Positions 1 through 5,014 of a DNA stretch of 5,014 bases are shown here, one piece after another; positions within the stretch are counted from its first letter, which is position 1; each line of letters begins with the position of its first letter. Both the position numbers and the translations under genes were made by a program. Source of the DNA: Clostridiales bacterium (GTDB lineage Bacteria; Bacillota; Clostridia; Oscillospirales; Oscillospiraceae); assembly GCA_019418525.1 (NCBI GenBank), contig DYBS01000112.1, forward strand, positions 2,111-7,124. Direction: 5' to 3'. Below the pieces are notes generated by a model. It saw nothing but the letters and a program-made list of their open reading frames with translations. It was not told where the DNA came from and made no database searches.

Positions 1-1444
1 GGCGGGTGGCGCAGCAGTCCACATCCTTGATGTTGGCCGCGCCGCCCAGGCCCTGGGCGATGACGGGGGAGACGGTATCGCCGCTCTTCGCGGCGCTCTT
101 CCCGCCGGCTTCGCCGTTCTTACGGGCATTGTAGTCGGCCTTGGTGTAGAGCTTGGTCTCCGCGCTGCCCTCCTCGCGGCCGGGAGTCTTGAAGTCGAAC
201 TTCTTGATGAGGAAGGAGAACACGAAGTAGTAGGCCAGGAAGAAGATGATGCCCAGGGGGATGATCATGAGCCAGTTGGTCTTGGCATTGCCCTGGAGGA
301 TGCCGAAGAGAGCCAGGTCAATGAAGCCGCCGGAGAAGGTCAGGCCCACGGTGATGTTCAGGATGTGGCAGAGCATATAGGCCAGGCCCGCGAACACGGC
401 GCTGATGCCGAAGAGCAGAGGAGCCACGAACAGGAAGGAGAACTCCAGCGGCTCGGTGATGCCGGTGATGATGGAGGTCAGGGCTGCCGACAGCAGCAGG
501 CCGCCCACCTGCTTCTTCCGCTCAGGCTTGGCGCAGCGGTACATGGCCAGCGCCGCTCCGGGGAAACCAAAGATATACAGCACAAACTCGCCGGTGAAGC
601 ACCAGGTACCCGCGGTGGAGAAGTGGGTCACAGTGGGATCAGCCAGCTGGGCAAAGAAGATGTTCTGGGCACCGGACACCATCTGGCCGGCCACCTCCAT
701 GGTGCCGCCCACGGCGGTCTGCCAGAAGGGCAGGTAGAACACGTGGTGCAGGCCGAAGGGGATCAGCAGACGCTTGATCATGCCGAAGAGGAAGGTGCCG
801 AAGTAGCCGGAGCTGTACACGAAATAGCCCAAAGCGTTGATGCCGCTCTGGATGGGCTGCCAGACGAAGAACATCAGGATGCCCACCAGGGCGTACACCA
901 CAGTACTGATAATGGGCACAAAGCGGGTTCCACCGAAGAAGGACACTACCTGGGGCAGCTGGATCTTATAGAACTTATTATGCAGCGCGGCTACGCCCAG
1001 ACCCACGATGATGCCGCCGAAGGCGCCCATCTGCAGGGAGGTGATGCCCAGCACCGAGACAGTGGAGCCCTCCAGCAGATTTTCGGTACCTCCAGTCAGA
1101 TTGATCATGGCTGAGATGCTCGAGTGCATCACCAGGAAGGACACGGCAGCGGCCAGAGCGGCCACCTCCTTCTCCGCCCGGGCCATGCCGATGGCCACGC
1201 CGATGGCGAAGATGAGGGGCAGGTTGTCGAAAATGACACTGCCGCAGCTGTTCAGAACGGAGAAAATAAAATAGGGTACGGTACCCGGGCCCATGAAGGC
1301 GGTCAGCCCATAGGTGGCCAGGGTGGTCTCATTGGTGAAGGAACTGCCCAATCCCAGGAGCAGGCCCGCCACCGGCAGGATTGCAATGGGGAGCATAAAA
1401 GAACGCCCGACCCGCTGCAACACGCCAAATACTTTGTCTTTCAT
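1..1444 (-). CDS. ptsG: PTS glucose-type permease, EIIC domain and start of EIIB (3' end outside window)
   Basis: This integral membrane permease takes up a hexose, probably glucose, and phosphorylates it during entry using phosphate passed from HPr through EIIA and EIIB. The frame is open for 481 codons from an ATG with a perfect AAGGAGGT ribosome site 6 nt upstream (1451-1458), then leaves the window. EIIC fills residues ~5-415, with family motifs MLPIAILPVAGLLLG (17-31), FDNLPLIFAIGVAIG (72-86), RFVPII (174-179), IPFGLHHVFY (228-237) and GITEPLEFSFLFVAP (328-342). The linker at 416-458 is rich in Lys, Ala and Gly. EIIB begins at ~459 and its LGGAANI...DCCATR motif places the phosphorylated cysteine at Cys478. 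From memory the EIIC resembles Bacillus PtsG most, but segments such as VSGAQNIFFAQL and PGAALAMYRCAKPE recall MalX, so a maltose/alpha-glucoside substrate is possible. Whether an EIIA domain follows cannot be seen. Family assignment is secure; the exact sugar is inferred. Confidence 0.93.
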   Translation of the reverse strand, partial: MKDKVFGVLQRVGRSFMLPIAILPVAGLLLGLGSSFTNETTLATYGLTAFMGPGTVPYFIFSVLNSCGSVIFDNLPLIFAIGVAIGMARAEKEVAALAAAVSFLVMHSSISAMINLTGGTENLLEGSTVSVLGITSLQMGAFGGIIVGLGVAALHNKFYKIQLPQVVSFFGGTRFVPIISTVVYALVGILMFFVWQPIQSGINALGYFVYSSGYFGTFLFGMIKRLLIPFGLHHVFYLPFWQTAVGGTMEVAGQMVSGAQNIFFAQLADPTVTHFSTAGTWCFTGEFVLYIFGFPGAALAMYRCAKPERKKQVGGLLLSAALTSIITGITEPLEFSFLFVAPLLFGISAVFAGLAYMLCHILNITVGLTFSGGFIDLALFGILQGNAKTNWLMIIPLGIIFFLAYYFVFSFLIKKFDFKTPGREEGSAETKLYTKADYNARKNGEAGGKSAAKSGDTVSPVIAQGLGGAANIKDVDCCATR

Positions 1445-1496
1445 CGCGTTACCTCCTTAGCATATATAGCATCGGTCAGTATCTTTGATCGGCGAC

Positions 1497-1567
1497 AAAA
1501 AAACACTAACCGAAAACTATTACAATACACAGCATTCCCGTTACTGTAATGGTTATCAAGGTTAGTG
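1497..1567 (-). terminator. Leader terminator of the PTS permease gene
   Basis: An RNA hairpin in the untranslated leader is followed by seven U (1503-1497). The outer arms CACTAACC (1567-1560) and GGTTAGTG (1511-1504) pair perfectly. The stem continues inward with GA/TC, AAC/GTT and ATTACA (1550-1545) with TGTAAT (1524-1519). It is interrupted only by a TT bulge and two single mismatches, giving about 19 pairs and a 20-nt loop. The 5' arm is shared with the 3' end of the RAT, so RAT and terminator exclude each other. In the default state transcription should stop about 50 nt before the permease start codon. The arms and U-tract are seen directly; termination in vivo is inferred. Confidence 0.85.
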
Positions 1568-1588
1568 CCTGCGGACCAGTTACACACC
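1560..1588 (-). promoter_or_regulatory. RAT: ribonucleic antiterminator for a BglG/LicT/GlcT-family protein
   Basis: This 29-nt element starts GGTGTGTAACTG and ends GCAGGCACTAACC. It fits the known RAT pattern GG..TGT.ACTG...GCAGGCA..ACC of bgl, lic and sac leaders, with the same total length. The apical stem CTG/CAG and basal GGT/ACC pairs are present. In this family a PRD-containing RNA-binding protein dimer stabilises the RAT hairpin when its cognate PTS sugar is available, blocking the overlapping terminator. Here the last 8 bases are the terminator's 5' arm, as expected. The antiterminator gene is not in the window. With a PtsG-like target a GlcT-type protein is most likely, but LicT/BglG types cannot be excluded. 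Confidence 0.86.
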
Positions 1589-1610
1589 TCTATTCATTTT
1601 TACCGGCATT

Positions 1611-1639
1611 ACTGTATCACATGGCCGCTTTCCTGTCAA
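1611..1639 (-). promoter_or_regulatory. Sigma-A-type promoter of the PTS permease gene
   Basis: A consensus -35 TTGACA (1639-1634) is separated by 17 nt from the -10 TACAGT (1616-1611, 4 of 6 consensus). Transcription would begin near 1604, about 16 nt before the RAT and about 160 nt before the start codon. The perfect -35, ideal spacer and position just ahead of the RAT/terminator pair support it strongly. Readthrough from xpaC is unlikely because a strong terminator lies upstream. Confidence 0.82.
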
Positions 1640-1664
1640 CAATGTTTTGATTTTTCAGTGATTT

Positions 1665-1694
1665 CCACCACTTTTACCACCTGTTTTTTGGTGG
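1665..1694 (-). repeat. GGTGG repeats upstream of the permease promoter
   Basis: Read on the minus strand, this stretch has GGTGG twice in direct orientation within GGTGGTAAAAGTGGTGG (1681-1665). An inverted copy, CCACC at 1694-1690, can pair with GGTGG at 1681-1677 across an 8-nt loop. The repeats end about 25 nt before the -35 box, a suitable place for an activator or repressor site. No regulator is identified, and the repeat could be chance. Confidence 0.35.
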
Positions 1695-1702
1695 GAACGC
1701 AC

Positions 1703-1738
1703 AGAGAAAAGGCGAGCGGCGGAGGATCCGCCGCTCGC
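1703..1738 (-). terminator. Rho-independent terminator of xpaC
   Basis: A perfect 12-bp GC-rich stem, GCGAGCGGCGGA (1738-1727 read on the minus strand) with TCCGCCGCTCGC (1723-1712), closes a 3-nt loop. It is followed by CTTTTCTC (1711-1704). It begins 6 nt after the xpaC stop codon, so xpaC is the last gene of its transcript and is insulated from the permease gene. The T-run is slightly broken, but the very stable stem compensates. Confidence 0.92.
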
Positions 1739-1744
1739 GCTCCC

Positions 1745-2950
1745 TTATCCATTGAGGGTCAGACCATCCCACTGCTGGGAGAGTCCGTCCTTTTCCAGCA
1801 TCTGTTCCAGCACCTGCACATCAGTGGTAATATCCATGGCCTCGTTCTCGAAGAGGCGGTCCAGCTGCTTCTCGTAGCCCTCCACCACCTTGTCCATCAT
1901 GCCCTCGATGCGCGCCTTGGCGGCGGTGATGTTGGCACCCTCCACCCCCTGCTCCTCCATCTGGGCATAGGCGTTGAGGATCTTCAGCGTGGTGGGCAGG
2001 TAATAGTTCAAAAAGCTGCGCAACTGCCCGGCCTTCTCCGGGTTCTTCTTCTGGTAGGCAAAAATTTTCCGGGTGATCTCCTCGATGCGGTCGATCTTCC
2101 GGCTCATCTCCTCGTCCTCGATGGCGTCGTTCACCGCCCGGATCTGGGCCAGGATGCGAGCGTCCTCTCCCACCGTGTCCTCCTTGGGCTGCTCCTGGGG
2201 CTCCGGCTCCTTGTGCAGGCCCTCGTCGGTGAGGATCAGCCGTCCGCTGCCCATATCCAGATAGCCCACCGGCAGGATGCCCTTGTCCAGCATCTCCTGC
2301 AGATCGTCGCAGGCGGTGTGCATGGGCACCGGCATAGCCTGGGCCAGGCTTTCCACCCAGATAGACTCCTGCCGCCCAATGAGGGCCAGATATTTACGGA
2401 AGCGCTTGGCCTTCCGACTCCGGGCCAGGCCCACGCTCAGCAGCACCAGGCCCACGCCGCACAGCCCCAGCGGGACAAAGATCTCCTCCAAACTCCACCA
2501 GCTGTATCCGTGGAGGAAGCCGTCCACTACATTCAGGATCTCAGTAAAGCTGATAAAGCCGAACAGGCCCGCCAGTACACCGCCGCCGATGATCAGGCCC
2601 CGGCCCTGGCCGCTCTTGTTCACCGCCTGCACACCCTGCTGGCCCATCTGCCGCACCGGCTGCCGGCGTACCACCTGCCGGCGGGTGGGGGCGCTGTCCC
2701 GGCGGTATACCCCGCTCTGGCGCACGCCCTGCGTGCCGGGCTCCTGCCGGGTCTGACCGCTCTGCCACTCCTCCTGCTGACGGATGTCATAGGGGTGGCG
2801 GCTGCCCGTCCGGCTCCGGCCCGGGCTCTGGGTCAGCTTGCGGAAGAGCAGGAACAGCCCCACCGGCCAGAAAGCCACCAGAGCCACCACCACGATGATC
2901 CAGGACACCAGTTCGTCATTGTTCGTTTGTCTGCCTTGATTCCCCGCCAT
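1745..2950 (-). CDS. xpaC: XpaC-family membrane protein (5-bromo-4-chloroindolyl phosphate hydrolysis family)
   Basis: A complete 401-aa protein of the XpaC family. The family is named for a Bacillus gene linked to hydrolysis of an indolyl phosphate dye; its physiological role is unclear, and members often sit beside the tellurite-resistance-type gene telA. An N-terminal membrane segment (15-36, ending WPVGLFLLFRKL) resembles the PspC fold. It is followed by an Arg/Gln-rich linker (40-117), two further membrane segments (118-140 and 157-176) and a winged-helix-like module (~186-240, with a GYLDMGSGRLILTDEG end). A short Glu/Pro/Gln linker (245-260) leads to the helical XpaC domain (262-401) with the hallmark FLNYYLPTTLKIL (313-325). 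The ATG is supported by GGGGAGG 8 nt upstream (2959-2965). No telA lies next to it here: a terminator follows the stop and the upstream neighbour diverges, so it appears monocistronic. Family call is firm; function is not known. Confidence 0.88.
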   Translation of the reverse strand: MAGNQGRQTNNDELVSWIIVVVALVAFWPVGLFLLFRKLTQSPGRSRTGSRHPYDIRQQEEWQSGQTRQEPGTQGVRQSGVYRRDSAPTRRQVVRRQPVRQMGQQGVQAVNKSGQGRGLIIGGGVLAGLFGFISFTEILNVVDGFLHGYSWWSLEEIFVPLGLCGVGLVLLSVGLARSRKAKRFRKYLALIGRQESIWVESLAQAMPVPMHTACDDLQEMLDKGILPVGYLDMGSGRLILTDEGLHKEPEPQEQPKEDTVGEDARILAQIRAVNDAIEDEEMSRKIDRIEEITRKIFAYQKKNPEKAGQLRSFLNYYLPTTLKILNAYAQMEEQGVEGANITAAKARIEGMMDKVVEGYEKQLDRLFENEAMDITTDVQVLEQMLEKDGLSQQWDGLTLNG

Positions 2951-3016
2951 ATCCGGGTCCTCCCCACTCTTGTGATACTCGCCTGTGCGGACCTTTTTAT
3001 GGGACCGCTCACGATG

Positions 3017-3032
3017 TATACTCAGTATAGCA
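3017..3032 (-). promoter_or_regulatory. Candidate extended -10 promoter of xpaC overlapped by a palindrome
   Basis: On the minus strand TGCTATACT (3032-3024) is an extended -10 element: TG, one base, then TATACT, 5 of 6 consensus. No good -35 lies at the usual distance, which the extended -10 could offset. Transcription would start near 3017, about 65 nt before the xpaC ATG. The perfect 13-nt palindrome TATACTCAGTATA (3017-3029) covers the -10, so it could be an operator, or a chance result of two TATA-like half sites. Confidence 0.5.
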
Positions 3033-3039
3033 CTGGGTG

Positions 3040-3069
3040 TTTAAAGATCTACTGCACCTTTTCTTTAAA
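3040..3069. repeat. AT-rich inverted repeat in the xpaC-vanW intergenic region
   Basis: TTTAAAGA (3040-3047) and TCTTTAAA (3062-3069) are perfect 8-nt inverted copies separated by 14 nt. The arms are mostly A/T, so an RNA hairpin would be weak, and no U-run follows on either strand. It may be a protein-binding site or chance. Confidence 0.4.
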
Positions 3070-3096
3070 TTTGGTGAAAATCCGCTGTAATCGCCG

Positions 3097-3115
3097 CTCC
3101 CGGTCTGACCGGGAG
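3097..3115. repeat. Perfect 19-nt palindrome, possible operator
   Basis: CTCCCGGTC, a central T, then GACCGGGAG: nine perfectly matched bases on each side. No T-run follows on either strand, so it is not a terminator. It sits between the candidate promoters of the divergent genes, just downstream of the distal xpaC promoter candidate and about 70 nt upstream of the vanW -35. This fits a dimeric repressor site. As RNA it could fold into a 7-bp stem with a 5-nt loop. Confidence 0.55.
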
Positions 3116-3126
3116 GTCTGTGGATT

Positions 3127-3155
3127 ATCATACCGCAAAACCGTGTCAAAGTAAA
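3127..3155 (-). promoter_or_regulatory. Second, distal promoter candidate for xpaC
   Basis: On the minus strand TTTACT (3155-3150, 4 of 6) and TATGAT (3132-3127, 5 of 6) are 17 nt apart. An overlapping TTGACA (3149-3144) is a perfect -35 but has only the weak TAATCC at a 16-nt spacing. Transcription from here would give a leader of about 170 nt that includes both palindromes. It competes with the nearer extended -10 candidate; the sequence alone does not decide between them. Confidence 0.4.
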
Positions 3156-3186
3156 GACGCCCCGGTACGATGTAACCGTTCTGTAA

Positions 3187-3215
3187 TTGCAATTTCAAAA
3201 GGAAGAACCTATAAT
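3187..3215 (+). promoter_or_regulatory. Sigma-A-type promoter of the vanW-family gene
   Basis: TTGCAA (3187-3192, 4 of 6) is followed after exactly 17 nt by a perfect TATAAT (3210-3215). The start of transcription would lie near 3220-3224, giving a leader of about 75 nt before the ATG at 3298. It is the only good promoter pair found on this strand between the divergent genes. Confidence 0.75.
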
Positions 3216-3255
3216 AAGGTCTGCATGGCGGTTGCTTTGCACCAAAAATCACTTG

Positions 3256-3276
3256 CAGATGCCGCGCATCTGTTTT
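3256..3276 (+). terminator. Terminator-like hairpin in the vanW leader, possible attenuator
   Basis: CAGATGC (3256-3262) and GCATCTG (3266-3272) form a perfect 7-bp stem with a CGC loop, followed by TTTT (3273-3276). It lies inside the leader between the promoter and the ribosome site. The stem is short and the T-run has only four bases, so it may terminate only part of transcription or just shape the 5' end of the mRNA. TCTGCA at 3220-3225 could pair instead with TGCAGA at 3254-3259, opening the hairpin. Confidence 0.45.
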
Positions 3277-3297
3277 AGAGAGTTGGAGTTGATGAAA

Positions 3298-5014
3298 ATG
3301 GAACGACAAACGGGAAAACGCGCCAAGAGCGGACCGAGCCGCGGCCGGATCGCCCTTTTGGCGGCGCTGTTGCTGGTTGTGGTGCTGGCGGGAGGCTATC
3401 TGGGCCTGTGCGCCTATGCCATGAGCAGTGACGCCATCTATCCCCACACCTCCGCCGCCGGAGTGGATCTGGGCGGCCTGACCCAGTCGGAAGCCCGCTC
3501 CCAGCTGGAGCTGGCTATGCAGTCCTATGGGGAACAGAGCGTCTCCTTTACCTGCGGCGGCAGTGAGTTCACCGTCACCGGCGCGGACCTGTCCCTGGAC
3601 TATGACGCCGTCATTAACCAGGCCTACTCCGTGGGCCGCCAGAGCGCCCTGCTGGCCGCCGGCTGGAACTACCTGGCCGCCTTCTTTGCCCCCACAGAGA
3701 TCGAGGCCGGCCTCACCTTCCCCCAGACCCCCACCGCCATCCTGGATGCGGAGAAGCATATCACAAATCCCATGGTGGAGAGTACCTATGCCGTCACTGA
3801 CAGCACCCTGGACCTGACCAAGGGCACCACCGGCCAGGCCATCGACGTTTCCGCCCTGGAGGAGCAGATTCTGCAGCAGCTCACCGCCCTGGTCTCCGGC
3901 GAGGAGACGGACCCCTCCCCCATCGACGTGCCTGTCACCACTGAGGAGCCCCCCGCCCTGGATCTGCAGAGTGTGTACGACGAGGTGCACACCGAGCCCT
4001 CCGACGCCACTCTGGATAAGAGCACCAAGAAAGTCGTCCCCTCGGTGGACGGTATCAGTTTTGACGTAGCCGCTGCCCAGAGCGCTCTGGACGGCGCGGC
4101 CGAGGGCGAGACCGTCTCGGTCCCTCTGACCAAGACCGCCCCGGCGATCACCACCGACAAGCTCAACGCCAACCTCTTCAAGGACGTGCTGGGCTCCGGC
4201 ACCACTACCTGCTCCGGCCCCTCCAACCGGTGGTATAACATCGACCTGGCCGCCGACCGAGTCACCGGCACCATTCTGCTGCCCGGCGAGACCTTCTCCT
4301 ACAACGCCCTGGCCGGCCCCTACACCAAGTCCAGCGGCTATAAGGCCGCCGGCACCTACCAGAACGGCCAGAGCATCGACGCCACCGCCGGCGGCATCTG
4401 CCAGCTGTCCTCCACCATCTACTGGGTGACCCTGAAGGCCAATCTGGAGACCGTCTCCCGCACCCAGCACGCCTTCAACAGCGGCTACATGCCCGTCATC
4501 GGCACCGACGCCACCGTGTGGAGCGATGTGACCGACTTCAAGTTCAAAAACAGCACCGATTACCCCATCAAAGTCGTGTGCTATCTGGACAGCAGCCACA
4601 AGCTCCATGTGACCATCTACGGCACCGACACCACCGGCATCCACGGCGAGCCGTACAGCGTCACCGTGTCCACCGTGCCCTACAAGAATACCTACAAGCC
4701 CGATTCCAGCATCCCCGTGGGCAGCGACCCCGTGCGGGACACCAACTACTCCCGCTACAACGGCGTCACTGTGGATGTGTACCAGAAGCTGGTGGACAAA
4801 AACGGCAAGACCGTCAGCACCACTTTCCTCTATCGCAATACCTACAAAGCGTCCAACGCGGTATACTACTATAACCCCGCCGACGCCGATCGGCTGGGCA
4901 TCGACACCTCTACGGGCCTGATGACCAAGACGCCGGTGACCACCCCCCCGCCGCCCACCGCCACGCCCAAGCCGTCGGCTACGCCCAAACCGGTGGCCAC
5001 TCCGACGCCCACTC
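3298..5014 (+). CDS. VanW/YoaR-family membrane-anchored envelope protein (3' end outside window)
   Basis: A surface protein of the VanW family (like Bacillus YoaR), named after an accessory gene of some vancomycin-resistance clusters; its biochemical role is unsettled. The frame is open for 572 codons to the window edge. A basic N-terminus precedes one membrane segment (~18-40), so the rest should lie outside the membrane. Two segments resembling peptidoglycan-binding domain 4 follow: ~53-170, with GVDLGGLTQSEA, and ~185-290, with a second copy-like GISFDVAAAQSAL end. The VanW domain spans ~300-440: PGETFSYN (329-336), GGICQLSSTIYW around Cys368, and DATVWSDVTDFKFKN. The tail from ~544 is Pro/Thr/Lys-rich and repetitive (TPKPSA, TPKPVA), like a wall-spanning linker. 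The ATG at 3298 is preferred because GGAG (3285-3288) is 9 nt away; an in-frame ATG at 3292 is only 3 nt from it and adds two residues. No van resistance genes are adjacent, so glycopeptide resistance should not be assumed. Confidence 0.9.
   Translation, partial: MERQTGKRAKSGPSRGRIALLAALLLVVVLAGGYLGLCAYAMSSDAIYPHTSAAGVDLGGLTQSEARSQLELAMQSYGEQSVSFTCGGSEFTVTGADLSLDYDAVINQAYSVGRQSALLAAGWNYLAAFFAPTEIEAGLTFPQTPTAILDAEKHITNPMVESTYAVTDSTLDLTKGTTGQAIDVSALEEQILQQLTALVSGEETDPSPIDVPVTTEEPPALDLQSVYDEVHTEPSDATLDKSTKKVVPSVDGISFDVAAAQSALDGAAEGETVSVPLTKTAPAITTDKLNANLFKDVLGSGTTTCSGPSNRWYNIDLAADRVTGTILLPGETFSYNALAGPYTKSSGYKAAGTYQNGQSIDATAGGICQLSSTIYWVTLKANLETVSRTQHAFNSGYMPVIGTDATVWSDVTDFKFKNSTDYPIKVVCYLDSSHKLHVTIYGTDTTGIHGEPYSVTVSTVPYKNTYKPDSSIPVGSDPVRDTNYSRYNGVTVDVYQKLVDKNGKTVSTTFLYRNTYKASNAVYYYNPADADRLGIDTSTGLMTKTPVTTPPPPTATPKPSATPKPVATPTPT
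4963..4998 (+). repeat. 18-nt tandem repeat encoding TPKPxA units
   Basis: Two in-frame 18-nt units (4963-4980 and 4981-4998) encode TPKPSA and TPKPVA; a third, TPTPT, starts at 4999 and runs off the edge. The units share ACGCCCAA and differ at a few sites. They form part of the proline-rich tail of the VanW-family protein. Repeat number may vary between strains without breaking the frame. Confidence 0.7.

Noticed and set aside
365..1114. 249-aa plus-strand frame (and 405-737, 1008-1274, 1124-1549) opposite the permease
   Set aside because: These are low-complexity His/Gln/Gly- or Ala/Pro-rich translations without homology, lying antisense to an unmistakable EIIC domain.
2541..2768. 75-aa minus-strand frame inside xpaC
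   Set aside because: It overlaps the linker-coding part of xpaC in another frame and has a Pro/Gly/Ala-rich shadow composition.
3097..3115. Terminator between the divergent genes
   Set aside because: The palindrome has no T-run on either side, and no transcript converges on this point.
1565..3154. 529-aa plus-strand reading frame opposite xpaC
   Set aside because: It is His/Leu/Ala/Gln-rich with no recognisable domain, runs antisense through xpaC, its terminator and its promoter region, and has no ribosome site. It arises from GC-biased codons of the real gene.
3049..4644. 531-aa minus-strand reading frame opposite the vanW-family gene
   Set aside because: It is an extremely Gly/Val/Gln-rich translation, the expected shadow of GC-rich codons. 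The plus frame carries clear VanW motifs.
4518..4874. 118-aa plus-strand frame within the vanW-family gene
   Set aside because: It is out of frame with the VanW domain, Arg/Gln/His-rich and has no ribosome site.
3298..5014. Vancomycin-resistance gene cluster
   Set aside because: Only a VanW-family protein is present. No vanHAX ligase or dehydrogenase, or VanRS two-component genes, are in the window, and VanW homologues are widespread outside resistance clusters.

Overview
The window looks like chromosomal DNA from a GC-rich, low-GC-lineage-type (Firmicutes) anaerobe, most plausibly a gut Oscillospiraceae/Flavonifractor-like organism. This is an inference. It rests on AGGAGG-type ribosome sites, GC-ending codons, a BglG/GlcT-type RNA antitermination leader, and protein families (XpaC, VanW with peptidoglycan-binding repeats, PtsG-like EIIC) common in such genomes. 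There is no mobile element, CRISPR array, tRNA or rRNA in it.

Layout. Positions 1-1444 (minus strand) hold a glucose-type PTS permease (PtsG-like EIIC plus the start of EIIB); its 3' end lies outside the window. Positions 1445-1700 hold its control region. It has a TTGACA-N17-TACAGT promoter, then a roughly 160-nt leader. The leader carries a ribonucleic antiterminator (RAT) whose last 8 bases are also the 5' arm of a long terminator hairpin ending in seven U. This is the classic switch for a BglG/LicT/GlcT-family antiterminator, so the permease is probably induced by its own sugar. Positions 1703-1738 are a strong terminator ending the next minus-strand gene.

Positions 1745-2950 (minus) encode a complete 401-aa XpaC-family membrane protein. 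It has a PspC-like N-terminal membrane segment, a basic/polar linker, two more membrane segments, a winged-helix-like module and the XpaC helical domain. Positions 2951-3297 are a divergent intergenic region. It holds candidate promoters for both flanking genes, two perfect palindromes, and a terminator-like hairpin in the leader of the rightward gene.

Positions 3298-5014 (plus) encode a membrane-anchored VanW/YoaR-family envelope protein with two probable peptidoglycan-binding segments, the VanW domain and a Pro/Thr/Lys-rich repetitive tail. It runs off the right edge.

The three genes do not form one operon. The permease and xpaC are separate leftward units divided by a terminator and a promoter, while xpaC and vanW diverge from a shared region. 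xpaC and vanW both suggest cell-envelope roles; the permease is a separate sugar-uptake unit. No clearly new system was found. The best leads are the RAT switch, the possible attenuator ahead of vanW, and the palindrome overlapping the xpaC promoter.
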